Assembly: GCA_029563245.1 (NCBI GenBank)
Contig: JAKQSG010000098.1
Coordinates: 1 to 30,976, forward strand
From: Candidatus Omnitrophota bacterium
GTDB lineage: Bacteria > Omnitrophota > Gorgyraeia > Gygaellales > Profunditerraquicolaceae
Length of the DNA: 30,976 bases
Direction of reading: 5' to 3'
The translations under genes were made by a program, and so were the position numbers. Positions within the stretch are counted from its first letter, which is position 1. Each line of letters begins with the position of its first letter. Positions 23,675-30,976 of the stretch are shown here, one piece after another. The notes beneath the pieces were generated by a model. The model was not told the DNA's origin. It ran no database searches and saw only the letters and a program-made list of their open reading frames with translations.

Positions 23675-25465
23675 CTATTTTTGTATTTCCTGCATATGGT
23701 AAAGGTTTTTATACATCCCACCTCTTGTCAATAGTTCCTGGTGAGTTCCTATTTCACTGATCATCCCCTTATCCATAACCGCAATTAAATGAGCATTGCG
23801 TACCGTTGAAAGCCTATGGGCGATAACAAATACCGTCCTACCCATCATCAACCGGTCTAATGCCTCCTGCACTACCCGCTCTGAATGAGAATCCAGCTGA
23901 GAAGTGGCTTCATCTAAAATTAATATCGGAGGGTTCTTTAAAAGTGCGCGAGCTATGGCAATTCTTTGGCGTTCGCCTCCGGAAATACGCATACCCCGGT
24001 CTCCGATAACAGTATCGTATCTTTCCGAAAGCTGGAGTATAAAATCATGGGCATTAGCCTGGCGCGCCGCATCCTCTATCTCCTTATCCGTTGCGTTAGG
24101 ACGCCCGTAAGCTATATTGTTCCTAATACTATCATTAAAGAGGATGGTCTCCTGGCTGACTATCCCAATCATGCTACGCAGAGATTTTAAGGTGAACTCC
24201 CGTATATCCACTCCATCAAGCAATATTCGGCCTTTACTGGGATCATAAAATCGCGGAACTAGATCTAGAAGCGTCGTCTTCCCCGTGCCGCTGGGGCCTA
24301 CGATGGCAAGCATAGACCCGAAAGGAATACTCAATTTAATCCCCTTAAGGACTGTATTCTCCCCATAGCTAAACCAAACATCATCAAAGGCAATCCCCTT
24401 CTTAAATTCTGCAAGGACACGCGCCGAAGAAGACTCGGCCACTGAAGGCTTGGCCTCTAAAACCTCGTATATCCTATCGCTGGCTGCAACTGCCTGTTGA
24501 TTCAATGAATTTACCTGGCTTAGCTTCTTAAACGGACGGATAGTCGATAGAAGTGCTCCGATAAAGAGCCCGAAAACACCGAAAGAAATCTTTCCTGCAA
24601 TAACCTCCCGGCCCCCCAGGTAAAAAACCGTAATCCCCGCAAGACAGCCTAAAATCTCGGTAGCCGGGCTTAAAAGCAGGGTGCGTTTAATAGATTTCAT
24701 TGACAAGCGATAGGAATCATTATTAATCTTATTAAACTTCTTAACCTCGTAATCCTCCATGTTAAAGGCCTTAACAATCCTTGCCCCGATAATCGTCTCA
24801 TGCAGTACGGAATTTATATCTGCTGACTTTTCCTGCGAACTACGGGATAATTTCCTAAGTTTCTTTCCTACCCTAGAGATCGTATATCCCAGGATAGCCA
24901 AAGGAGGGAGAATAAATATAACAAACTTAGGGTATATAAAAAGCGTCATAGAGAAGAATATTATAACCTGCAGGCCCTGGTAAACCAGGTCGCTTGAGCC
25001 ATAAGAAACCGCATTTTCGACTACCCTGGCGTCATTAGTGATACGGGAAATCATCTCTCCGCCTCGCTTATGCGTGAAATAATCCAGAGAGAGATTCTGA
25101 AATTTAGCATAAAGCCTTGCCTTAATATCCCTTACTATTCTCTGCCCGATATCTGACATAAAATAACTTTGCAGGAATCCAAAAAGGCCCTTAATTATAA
25201 AAAGCAGGATAATCGCTACGGCCATATAGCCTAAGAGATCCTCTGCGGGGATATTATTTATCTTATCGACAAAATTGCTTAAAAAATCCGGTAACTGGGC
25301 AGGAATAACTATTTTCTTATTGGTAAGAACTTTATCCGCCAGAGGGACCATCATCGCCAGAGATACCCCGTCAAATATGGCGGAAAAACCCATGCATACG
25401 CTGGCTAGAAAGAAAAGCCCCAGATATGGCCTTACAAACTTAAGTAATTTTATATAGTCACGCAT
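23675..25465 (-). CDS. msbA: MsbA-like lipid exporter ABC transporter (fused permease and ATPase)
   Basis: Homodimeric inner-membrane exporter; the family flips lipid A-core or other lipids. The 596 residues comprise a six-helix transmembrane domain (about 15-320; hydrophobic segments near 15-40, 70-95, 165-200, 270-300) and a C-terminal ATPase. The ATPase has Walker A GPSGTGKTT, the Q-loop region IGIVSQETILFNDSIRNNIAYG, signature SGGERQRIAIARAL, Walker B ILILDEATSQLD, and H-loop IAHRLSTV. An AAAGGA ribosome site supports the ATG. It is transcribed divergently from the Gfo/Idh-lpxB pair, which supports a lipid A link. Specificity is not readable from sequence alone; a multidrug-type exporter remains possible. 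Confidence 0.88.
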   Translation of the reverse strand: MRDYIKLLKFVRPYLGLFFLASVCMGFSAIFDGVSLAMMVPLADKVLTNKKIVIPAQLPDFLSNFVDKINNIPAEDLLGYMAVAIILLFIIKGLFGFLQSYFMSDIGQRIVRDIKARLYAKFQNLSLDYFTHKRGGEMISRITNDARVVENAVSYGSSDLVYQGLQVIIFFSMTLFIYPKFVIFILPPLAILGYTISRVGKKLRKLSRSSQEKSADINSVLHETIIGARIVKAFNMEDYEVKKFNKINNDSYRLSMKSIKRTLLLSPATEILGCLAGITVFYLGGREVIAGKISFGVFGLFIGALLSTIRPFKKLSQVNSLNQQAVAASDRIYEVLEAKPSVAESSSARVLAEFKKGIAFDDVWFSYGENTVLKGIKLSIPFGSMLAIVGPSGTGKTTLLDLVPRFYDPSKGRILLDGVDIREFTLKSLRSMIGIVSQETILFNDSIRNNIAYGRPNATDKEIEDAARQANAHDFILQLSERYDTVIGDRGMRISGGERQRIAIARALLKNPPILILDEATSQLDSHSERVVQEALDRLMMGRTVFVIAHRLSTVRNAHLIAVMDKGMISEIGTHQELLTRGGMYKNLYHMQEIQK

Positions 25466-25489
25466 ATTCTTATCCTTTAAAGAAAATGT

Positions 25490-25518
25490 ATTTTATCATA
25501 GCAATTGACTTTTGTCGA
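25490..25518 (-). promoter_or_regulatory. Promoter for msbA
   Basis: Minus-strand TCGACA (-35, 25513-25518), 17-base spacer, TAAAAT (-10, 25490-25495), each one mismatch from consensus. The predicted transcript starts about 17 bases before the ATG at 25465, just ahead of AAAGGA. The promoter overlaps the divergent plus-strand promoter by 14 bases. Confidence 0.6.
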
Positions 25519-25533
25519 GCCATTTGCTATGAT
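25505..25533 (+). promoter_or_regulatory. Promoter for the Gfo/Idh-lpxB operon
   Basis: TTGACT (25505-25510), 17-base spacer, TATGAT (25528-25533). Seven bases follow before ATG at 25541, so transcription should begin at or next to the start codon (leaderless mRNA). The -35 boxes of the two divergent promoters form the imperfect inverted repeat TTGACttttGTCGA. Confidence 0.7.
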
Positions 25534-25540
25534 TCTTTCT

Positions 25541-26467
25541 ATGGATAAAATCAGGGTTGGGGTTATAGGGACAGGACATCTGGGAAGCATACATGCTAGG
25601 GTTTACAAGGAAATTCCCGGATGCAGCCTTGTGGCGGTATGCGACACAAATAGCAAAGCTCTTGACTTAGTATCAAAAGAACTCCAAGTCCAAGGTTATA
25701 CCGACCATCGCAAGCTTTACGGCGAGGTTGACGCCGTAAGTATAGCCACCCCTACAAAAATGCATTTTAAGGTTGCCGCTGATTTCCTGAATAATAAAAT
25801 TCACGCCCTTGTAGAAAAACCCTTCACCCCTACGCTTCAGGAAGCAGACAGTTTAATTAAAATAGCCCAGGATAACCGTTTAATCCTGCAGGTAGGCCAT
25901 ATTGAAAGGTTTAATTCCGCCTTCAGTGCGACTAAAAAGATCATTAAGGACCCAAAATTCATAGAATGCCACCGTCTCTCATCTTTTCCCAACCGCTCAC
26001 TTGATGTAGGGGCAGTATTAGATATTATGATACACGATATCGATATAATTTTAGGTTTAGTTAATTCACCGATAGAACGCATGGAATCAGTAGGCGTAAA
26101 TGTGCTTACTGACTTTGAGGATATCGCTAACGCTCGCCTTACCTTTAAAAACGGATGTGTCGCCAATCTCACCGCCTCACGGGTATCGGATGAGGCTATG
26201 CGTAAAATCAGAATTTTCCAGGAAAATACATATGTCTCCCTCGATTACAAGAATGCGCAGGCAGTAGTATACCGCAAAGGGCTATTTAAAATTACAAAAG
26301 AAAACCTTCCTATCGAGAAAGAGCAGCCCCTGCAAAAAGAACTTGCTTCTTTTATCGAATGCGTAGCTCAGAATAAAGAGCCTCTGGTTTCAGGAAAAGT
26401 TGCCCGAGAGGCCCTGGATTGTGCGCTTAAAATTCAAAATCAAATATGGCAGAAAAACAGGTCCTGA
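25541..26467 (+). CDS. Gfo/Idh/MocA-family oxidoreductase (possible UDP-GlcNAc 3-dehydrogenase, GnnA-like)
   Basis: NAD(P)-dependent sugar dehydrogenase fold. From the ATG at 25541 it has 308 residues: Rossmann GVIGTGHLGSIHARVY near 7-22, VAVCDTN, SIATPTKMHF, and the catalytic-lysine motif LVEKPF. In the C-terminal domain are VGHIERFNSA, DVGAVLDIMIHDIDIILGL and NGCVANLTASR. The frame extends upstream to a TTG at 25505, but that TTG is the -35 box, so the later ATG is chosen; no Shine-Dalgarno is present, as expected for a leaderless mRNA. It overlaps lpxB by 22 bases. In Leptospira and Acidithiobacillus a related enzyme, GnnA, acts with aminotransferase GnnB to make the 3-amino sugar for lipid A. 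A GnnA role here is inference; no gnnB is in the window. Confidence 0.85.
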   Translation: MDKIRVGVIGTGHLGSIHARVYKEIPGCSLVAVCDTNSKALDLVSKELQVQGYTDHRKLYGEVDAVSIATPTKMHFKVAADFLNNKIHALVEKPFTPTLQEADSLIKIAQDNRLILQVGHIERFNSAFSATKKIIKDPKFIECHRLSSFPNRSLDVGAVLDIMIHDIDIILGLVNSPIERMESVGVNVLTDFEDIANARLTFKNGCVANLTASRVSDEAMRKIRIFQENTYVSLDYKNAQAVVYRKGLFKITKENLPIEKEQPLQKELASFIECVAQNKEPLVSGKVAREALDCALKIQNQIWQKNRS

Positions 26468-27582
26468 TTATTTGCGGAGAACCCTCAGGCGAACTGCACG
26501 CCGCAGGATTAGTCAGGGAAATTAAAAAGATAGACCCCGAGATTAAAATTTCCGGCATAGGCTCAAGCCTTCTGGAAAACGCAGGTGCTGATATTTTCTA
26601 TGATATCCGGGGACTTGCGGTAATGGGGCTATTCGATGTCTTTAAGAAACTCCCCCGGTTTATCTCCTTGAAAAACCTGATCCTTAAGAAAATTAGAAAC
26701 GAGCGCTGGAATGCGATAATTTTCGTGGATTTCTCAGGCTTTAACCTCAGGCTGGCCAAAAAGATAAATAATGAGATTTTGACTATTTATTATGTCTCTC
26801 CGCAATTATGGGCTTCCCGGGAAGGCAGGATTAAAACCATAAAGAAATACATTAAAAAGGTTATCGTCCTTTTTAAATTCGAACGGACATTTTATAAAAA
26901 ACACGGCGTGGACGCCGACTGGGCAGGGCATCCTCTTTTGGATATAGTAAAACCTACTATGGCAAAGGATGAACTAATAAATAATTTAAAATTGGATAGA
27001 AATAAAACTACTATATCTCTCTTCCCGGGGTCAAGGAAACAAGAAGTAAAAAGGATATTCCCGATTATGCTAAAAAGTTCCATTCTCATAGAAAGAAAAC
27101 TAAACGCCCAGTTTATAGTCGCCAAGTACCCCCAGGTAGAATGGGATACCTATAAGGAATTAATTAAGAAATACGGAGTGGACGTGAAAATCGTAGAAGG
27201 CAAACCTTATGACTGTATGAACGTTGCAGAGTTCTGCCTGGTCTGTTCCGGGACTGCTACCCTTGAGACAGCTATAATGCAAAAACCCTTCTGTCTTATT
27301 TATAAAATGGGTTTTCTTAATTTCCTATTATACCGGCCACAGGTAAAGCTGCCCTATATCGGCTTAGCTAATATTGTAGCCGGCAAAAAGATAATCCCTG
27401 AATTTATACAGCTTAAGGCAACACCAGGAAGAATCGCAGATTACACAGTTAAAACCCTTAAAGATCCGGCTAAAATAAAAGCTATTAAGGAAGACCTGTC
27501 CGCAATAAGGCCACATCTTGGCGAAACCGGCGCAGCCTCTTACGCCGCCCGCTCCATCATAAACTTCCTCTCTAAATCTTAA
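26446..27582 (+). CDS. lpxB: Lipid-A-disaccharide synthase
   Basis: Joins lipid X to UDP-diacylglucosamine (or the diamino analogue) at the inner membrane, the GT19 step of lipid A synthesis. The 378 residues are the usual length. Motifs: CGEPSGELHAAGL (10-22), GIGSSLLENAGADIFYD, FVDFSGFNLRLAKK, YYVSPQLWASREGRIK, FKFERTFYKKHGVDADWAGHPLLD, PGSRKQEVKR and CSGTATLETAIM. The start lies inside the upstream oxidoreductase gene (22-base overlap) and has no clear ribosome site, so it probably depends on translational coupling. Its stop overlaps the convergent M48 peptidase stop. Confidence 0.96.
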   Translation: MAEKQVLIICGEPSGELHAAGLVREIKKIDPEIKISGIGSSLLENAGADIFYDIRGLAVMGLFDVFKKLPRFISLKNLILKKIRNERWNAIIFVDFSGFNLRLAKKINNEILTIYYVSPQLWASREGRIKTIKKYIKKVIVLFKFERTFYKKHGVDADWAGHPLLDIVKPTMAKDELINNLKLDRNKTTISLFPGSRKQEVKRIFPIMLKSSILIERKLNAQFIVAKYPQVEWDTYKELIKKYGVDVKIVEGKPYDCMNVAEFCLVCSGTATLETAIMQKPFCLIYKMGFLNFLLYRPQVKLPYIGLANIVAGKKIIPEFIQLKATPGRIADYTVKTLKDPAKIKAIKEDLSAIRPHLGETGAASYAARSIINFLSKS

Positions 27583-28673
27583 AAAGAGAATGATTTAGCA
27601 CTTTTAATGCGCTCATCGATCGGAGGATGGTCAAAAAAGAAGAACTTAATTACTGGGTGGGGGTTTCTATCGGCAAGATTCTGGCTGGCGAGCTTATTCA
27701 TAGTAGAGACAAATGCCTCTTTAAGTTTTGTTACCTCAAGCGCCTTTAAATCAGCACTTCTCTCAAAACTCCTGCTCGCAAAAGCCTCCAGAGGACGAGT
27801 AATTATGCTAAAAACAAGGAAATAGATAAAAATCAGCGGCAGGGCAGCAATATCAAAAAGCCCGGGCAAACCAAAGAAATTTAATAGATACACATTAGTA
27901 TTAAAGATTAAATAAAATACCGCTAAGGTAACAAAGGAATTAAGCATAATGAGTTTTATTAAATGTTTGAGCTTATAATGAGCAAACTCATGGGCTAAGA
28001 TTACCTCAATCTCATCATGGGTATACTTATTTTTTAGGGTATCCGCAAGGATTACCCTACGCGTATTACCCACACCTACAAAAGCAGCATTTGCCTTTAA
28101 GGTTTTCTTACTAAAATCGATCTCAAAGCAATCTATCAATTTAACATTCATCTTTTTGGCCAGAAGAATAATTCTCTCCCTCAAAACCTCATCCGCAAGC
28201 CTTTTGTATTTGAAAAATAGAGGAATAATAACAACCGGCATTACCTTGGCCAGCAAAACAGAAAAGAATATCCAGATTAACGAAATAACCAACCACCATC
28301 CATAAGGAAAATTCTCTAAAATAAGGTAAAAAGCAGCAAATAATAAAAGGCTGATAATATAGGAGATTATCCCAGATTTAAACTGATCCTTCCACCAATC
28401 ATTAATCCTCTGACTGGAAAGTGAAAACTTATGCTCTAAGGTATAAGACTGGTAAAAACTTAAAGGAAAATTAAATAAGAAATAAAGTACGGAAACTATG
28501 ATTAGGTATAAAGGCAAGACCAGTAAAGACGGAAAATTATCCCCCAGTATAAGGGCAATACGCTGCGATATCCCCAATCTTAGAGATAAAAAAAGCAGGA
28601 TAAAGTTATAAGCTAATCCGGTAATATTCAATCCGTATCTGATATTGGAATAACTTTTTGCCTTATCCTGCAT
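27579..28673 (-). CDS. M48 family membrane zinc metalloprotease (Ste24/CAAX-protease-like)
   Basis: Integral-membrane protease; bacterial members act in envelope protein quality control, and the exact substrate is unknown. The 364 residues show an M48 N-terminal membrane domain (hydrophobic helices near 18-34, 48-70, 102-120, 127-150). The zinc motif HEFAH has His228, Glu229 and His232, and two further helices (about 243-262 and 272-293) follow. The third ligand is probably Glu304 in SFERSADLKAL. The closing FDHPPIDERI is also typical. The membrane N-terminus and length fit the Ste24 branch rather than HtpX or BepA. It begins 10 bases after rpmA without a clear ribosome site. It converges on lpxB with overlapping TAA stops. 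Confidence 0.9.
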   Translation of the reverse strand: MQDKAKSYSNIRYGLNITGLAYNFILLFLSLRLGISQRIALILGDNFPSLLVLPLYLIIVSVLYFLFNFPLSFYQSYTLEHKFSLSSQRINDWWKDQFKSGIISYIISLLLFAAFYLILENFPYGWWLVISLIWIFFSVLLAKVMPVVIIPLFFKYKRLADEVLRERIILLAKKMNVKLIDCFEIDFSKKTLKANAAFVGVGNTRRVILADTLKNKYTHDEIEVILAHEFAHYKLKHLIKLIMLNSFVTLAVFYLIFNTNVYLLNFFGLPGLFDIAALPLIFIYFLVFSIITRPLEAFASRSFERSADLKALEVTKLKEAFVSTMNKLASQNLADRNPHPVIKFFFFDHPPIDERIKSAKSFSF

Positions 28674-28683
28674 AGCCGAAAAC

Positions 28684-28929
28684 TTATTTAGCCTTCTTGA
28701 CCGTAGGCTTGATATTCACAAATGTGCGTAATTTCCCGCGGCTTGTTTTCTTACGGGTGAAATAGATCTTTCCATCGCACAGGGCAAAAAGTGTACCCGG
28801 GCCTTTCACATTAACGCCTGCCTTATAGGTATCTACCCCTCTAACTAATATCTGACCGGTCTTAACAGCCATCCCCCCCGAAACCTTACTTGCTTTATCC
28901 TTCTTAGGTGTTGAAAATCCGCCTGTCAT
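28684..28929 (-). CDS. rpmA: 50S ribosomal protein L27, divergent
   Basis: L27 lies near the peptidyl-transferase centre. The 81-residue protein keeps the barrel core: SGGMAVKTGQILVRGVDTYKAGVNV, then GPGTLFALCDGKIYF (usually GRDHTLFALVDG). Its N-terminus MTGGFSTPKKDKASKVSGG differs from the normal AHKKGxGS..NGRDS tail that reaches the tRNA ends. The usual rplU partner and obg are absent; neighbours are a beta-CASP nuclease gene upstream and an M48 protease downstream. The ribosome site AAGGAGG is among the strongest in the window, implying high expression. It is most likely the organism's L27 in diverged form; an L27-like paralogue is possible. Confidence 0.85.
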   Translation of the reverse strand: MTGGFSTPKKDKASKVSGGMAVKTGQILVRGVDTYKAGVNVKGPGTLFALCDGKIYFTRKKTSRGKLRTFVNIKPTVKKAK

Positions 28930-28948
28930 TGTATATCCTCCTTAGTTT

Positions 28949-28960
28949 GGTAATATTACC
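28949..28960. repeat. 12-bp perfect palindrome upstream of rpmA
   Basis: GGTAATATTACC sits in the 40-base gap between the beta-CASP gene and rpmA, about 20 bases before the rpmA ATG. It contains a possible minus-strand -10 (TAATAT) 17 bases after TTGCTA. It could be an operator over a weak promoter, or chance. Confidence 0.35.
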
Positions 28961-28969
28961 ACACAATTA

Positions 28970-30364
28970 TCAATCTAGCAACACTTCTTCATTTCTTACC
29001 GGGCCATAAGCATTTATACCTTTTTGCGCGAGGATACCTGATAAAGTATTTATCTGCTCCTCTTCGCCGTGCACCAGAAAAACTCGCTTTAAAGGCATGC
29101 AAGCGGAAACAAACTCCACAAGTTCTCTTTGATCGGCATGCCCTGACATGGCATTAACCGTAATCACCTCAGCGTTAAGCTCATACTCAATACCGAATAT
29201 ACGCACCAGCTTTTCTTTATCGACAATCCGCCTGCCTAAAGTATCGCGGGCCATATAACCAACTACAAGTATCATATTACGACTATCTTCGATATTATTC
29301 TGCAGGTGATGCAGGATCCTGCCGGATTCGCACATCCCGCTTCCGGCAATAATAATCATCGGACGCTTATCCGCATTCAAGGCCTTAGACTCTTTTTGAT
29401 CCCGGATAAACCTTAAATTAAGCAGGCCAAAAGGACTATCCCCTCTTGCTATATCATCACCCGTCTTCTTATCTAGATAATCAAAGTGGTATTCAAAGAT
29501 CTCGGTAATATCCGTAGCCAACGGACTATCTACATATATCGGCACCGAAGGTATGAGCTTCTCTTTCAATAATTCATTCAGAAAATAAACTACCTCTTGC
29601 GCGCGCTCAAGGGTAAAGGAGGGAATAAGAACCTTACCTCCCCTGCGTAAGGTACGCGATATAGCCTCCCTTAACTTTGACTGGGCCTCTTCAATAGGCG
29701 CATGTAGCCTGCCGCCATAAGTACTCTCCATAATAAGGTAATCGAGGTTTTTAGGTATAACCGGATCATTAAGCAAGGGAAGGTTTTTTCTCCCCAAATC
29801 CACGGCGTACCCCAGGCGGATAGGCCGGCCTTCGTCTTTAATATCTAAAATAGTTATCGCTGAACCTAAAATATGCCCGGCATTTATCAAGGTTACATAA
29901 ACATCCTTGGCCACGCAAAACTTCTGCCCGTAAGCTATGGGTCTAAAAATCTTAGTTGCCCGCGCAGCTTCCTTTTTAGTATAAAGCGGTTCTCTTCTAG
30001 GCAAACCAATTCTTTTGTTTATTTTATTCAGGTACTTTATATCTTCTTCCTGTATTTTACCCGAATCCTCAAGCATTAATCCCGCCAAATCTTTAGTAGC
30101 GGATGTAGTATATATCTTACAACGTAACCCTTTCTTGATTAAGCTGGGGATATTGCCGCAATGGTCAATATGGGCATGGGATAGGATAAGGGCATTGATT
30201 GAACGCGGGTTGAAATCAAACGTCATATTTATCTTATAGAATTCGTCTCGCCTCCCCTGAAACAATCCAGCATCAAGCAAAACTTCAGTTTTACCGGCAG
30301 TAATCAAATGACTTGAACCCGTAACCGTCATTACTCCGCCAAGAAATCTTAATTTTACCGCCAT
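28970..30364 (-). CDS. Metallo-beta-lactamase/beta-CASP RNA-processing nuclease (CPSF/YSH1-like)
   Basis: Predicted zinc-dependent RNase of the beta-CASP family. The 464 residues have the MBL domain with LSHAHIDHCG (His63, His65, Asp67, His68), NAGHILGSA and YAVDLGR. A beta-CASP insert follows, with ESTYGGRLHAP, IPSFTLERAQEVVYFL, YVDSPLA and AGSGMCESGRILHHL. The C-terminal RMMBL part has VITVNAMSGHADQRELVEF and VFLVHGEEEQ. Motifs match bacterial homologues of eukaryotic and archaeal CPSF nucleases rather than RNase J. The ribosome site AAAAGGA lies in the last codons of the upstream TVP38 gene. Being next to rpmA suggests, but does not show, a role in translation-linked RNA metabolism. Confidence 0.9.
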   Translation of the reverse strand: MAVKLRFLGGVMTVTGSSHLITAGKTEVLLDAGLFQGRRDEFYKINMTFDFNPRSINALILSHAHIDHCGNIPSLIKKGLRCKIYTTSATKDLAGLMLEDSGKIQEEDIKYLNKINKRIGLPRREPLYTKKEAARATKIFRPIAYGQKFCVAKDVYVTLINAGHILGSAITILDIKDEGRPIRLGYAVDLGRKNLPLLNDPVIPKNLDYLIMESTYGGRLHAPIEEAQSKLREAISRTLRRGGKVLIPSFTLERAQEVVYFLNELLKEKLIPSVPIYVDSPLATDITEIFEYHFDYLDKKTGDDIARGDSPFGLLNLRFIRDQKESKALNADKRPMIIIAGSGMCESGRILHHLQNNIEDSRNMILVVGYMARDTLGRRIVDKEKLVRIFGIEYELNAEVITVNAMSGHADQRELVEFVSACMPLKRVFLVHGEEEQINTLSGILAQKGINAYGPVRNEEVLLD

Positions 30365-30369
30365 TGAGA

Positions 30370-30976
30370 CTAATCCTTTTTTATTATTTTAAAAATGACC
30401 ATGATTGCTAATATAATATAGATAAAACTAAAGAAAAACAATACCTTATTATTCAAGAAATATTCCGTAAGTGCCAGCGGGTTATTTAGGATCTTTTTGC
30501 CTACGGCATAAATAATATACTGGATCCAAAACATTTTTAAAGGCGTGCCAAAAATAACTGCTGTCAAATATTTTCCAAAGCGCATTCCAGTTAAGCCAGC
30601 AGCCAAATCCATGAATCTGTAGGGAACTAGAGGCGCGACCCTAAATACAAGCAACCAGAAAATATTCAGTCTGCTGAGTCTTTCATCCAGGGCCTGATAC
30701 CTTCCGGATAATTTTTTCTGCACATACCCCCTTCCCAGAAAACGAGATAAATAGAATAAAATAAAAGCATTTATAAATTCGGCCACGCAAATTAAGGAAG
30801 CACTTAAAAAGGGACCGAAGAGCAATGCCCCGGTAAACCAGAATACATCCTTGGAGAAAAAAAGAAAAAAGCTGATGGTTACATAAAACAATATGTATAA
30901 TAACGCGCTTAATAGAAGCGGATAGCCGGAAAGAGAATCCTGCAAGGCGGGAATATCTATGCCTAAATAACGGCTT
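30370..30976 (-). CDS. TVP38/TMEM64 (VTT/DedA-like) membrane protein, 5' end cut by window edge
   Basis: Polytopic inner-membrane protein of the VTT domain family; some family members are implicated in lipid scrambling or envelope homeostasis, and its exact function is unknown. Helices can be seen in ALLYILFYVTISFFLFF and LLFGPFLSASLICVAEFINAFILFYL. The VTT signature RVAPLVPYRFMDLAAGLTGMRF, and a final FSFIYIILAIMVIFKIIKK helix also fit. A TTG at 30945 could start it, but the frame stays open to the window end with plausible residues (RYLGIDIPALQDSL), so the true start probably lies outside. It ends 5 bases before the beta-CASP gene start. Confidence 0.85.
   Translation of the reverse strand, partial: SRYLGIDIPALQDSLSGYPLLLSALLYILFYVTISFFLFFSKDVFWFTGALLFGPFLSASLICVAEFINAFILFYLSRFLGRGYVQKKLSGRYQALDERLSRLNIFWLLVFRVAPLVPYRFMDLAAGLTGMRFGKYLTAVIFGTPLKMFWIQYIIYAVGKKILNNPLALTEYFLNNKVLFFFSFIYIILAIMVIFKIIKKD

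Noticed and set aside
25505..25540. TTG at 25505 as the start of the Gfo/Idh gene
   Set aside because: The TTG is the -35 box TTGACT; the 12 extra residues are not family-like and the Rossmann motif sits normally after the ATG at 25541.
30943..30945. TTG at 30945 as the true start of the TVP38-like gene
   Set aside because: The frame is open to the window end with plausible family sequence, so the gene is better treated as cut by the edge.

Overview
The window reads as a chromosomal housekeeping segment of a diderm (Gram-negative-type) bacterium, moderately AT-rich. Lipid A genes (lpxB and an MsbA-type exporter), a type IV prepilin peptidase, complete branched-chain amino acid genes and several divergent core proteins (a short EF-Ts, an odd L27, a C-terminally extended S2) fit an uncultivated lineage such as Candidatus Omnitrophota. 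That placement is inference from gene style only. No phage, transposon, CRISPR array or defence island is visible, and there is no gene-free stretch above 300 bases.

Layout. From about 25.5 kb leftward to position 1, every gene lies on the minus strand in one nearly gapless array. In transcription order: an MsbA-like ABC exporter; a good promoter, then rpsB-tsf-pyrH-frr; three tRNA genes (Lys, Leu, Gly); ptsN-yvcK-ptsH-ptsI; a sugar-nucleotidyltransferase-like gene; metK-ahcY; a secreted MuiA/DUF4139 protein; pfkA-fba; ilvD-ilvB-ilvN-ilvC-leuA-aroE; pilD; and malQ, which runs off the left edge. Junctions are tight, with repeated 4-base ATGA stop/start overlaps. To the right, a compact pair of overlapping divergent promoters separates msbA from a plus-strand pair: a Gfo/Idh/MocA oxidoreductase and lpxB. 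Beyond lpxB the minus strand resumes with TVP38/TMEM64-like, beta-CASP metallo-beta-lactamase, rpmA and M48 peptidase genes.

How the genes fit together. The array links translation factors, a cytoplasmic (apparently regulatory) PTS set with YvcK, the S-adenosylmethionine cycle, upper glycolysis and branched-chain/aromatic amino acid synthesis. The divergent block handles outer-membrane lipid synthesis and export.

Most notable: a nucleotidyltransferase whose only sensible start is an AUA codon in an ATAA overlap with ptsI; overlapping divergent promoters with a predicted leaderless oxidoreductase mRNA; the oxidoreductase/lpxB coupling, which suggests a GnnA-like lipid A sugar modification; a divergent L27 without its usual L21 partner; an internally shortened EF-Ts; a membrane-anchored YvcK beside HPr; and a ketol-acid reductoisomerase with an acidic cofactor-loop residue suggesting NADH use. 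I see no wholly new multi-gene system. The interest lies in these local departures from the norm.
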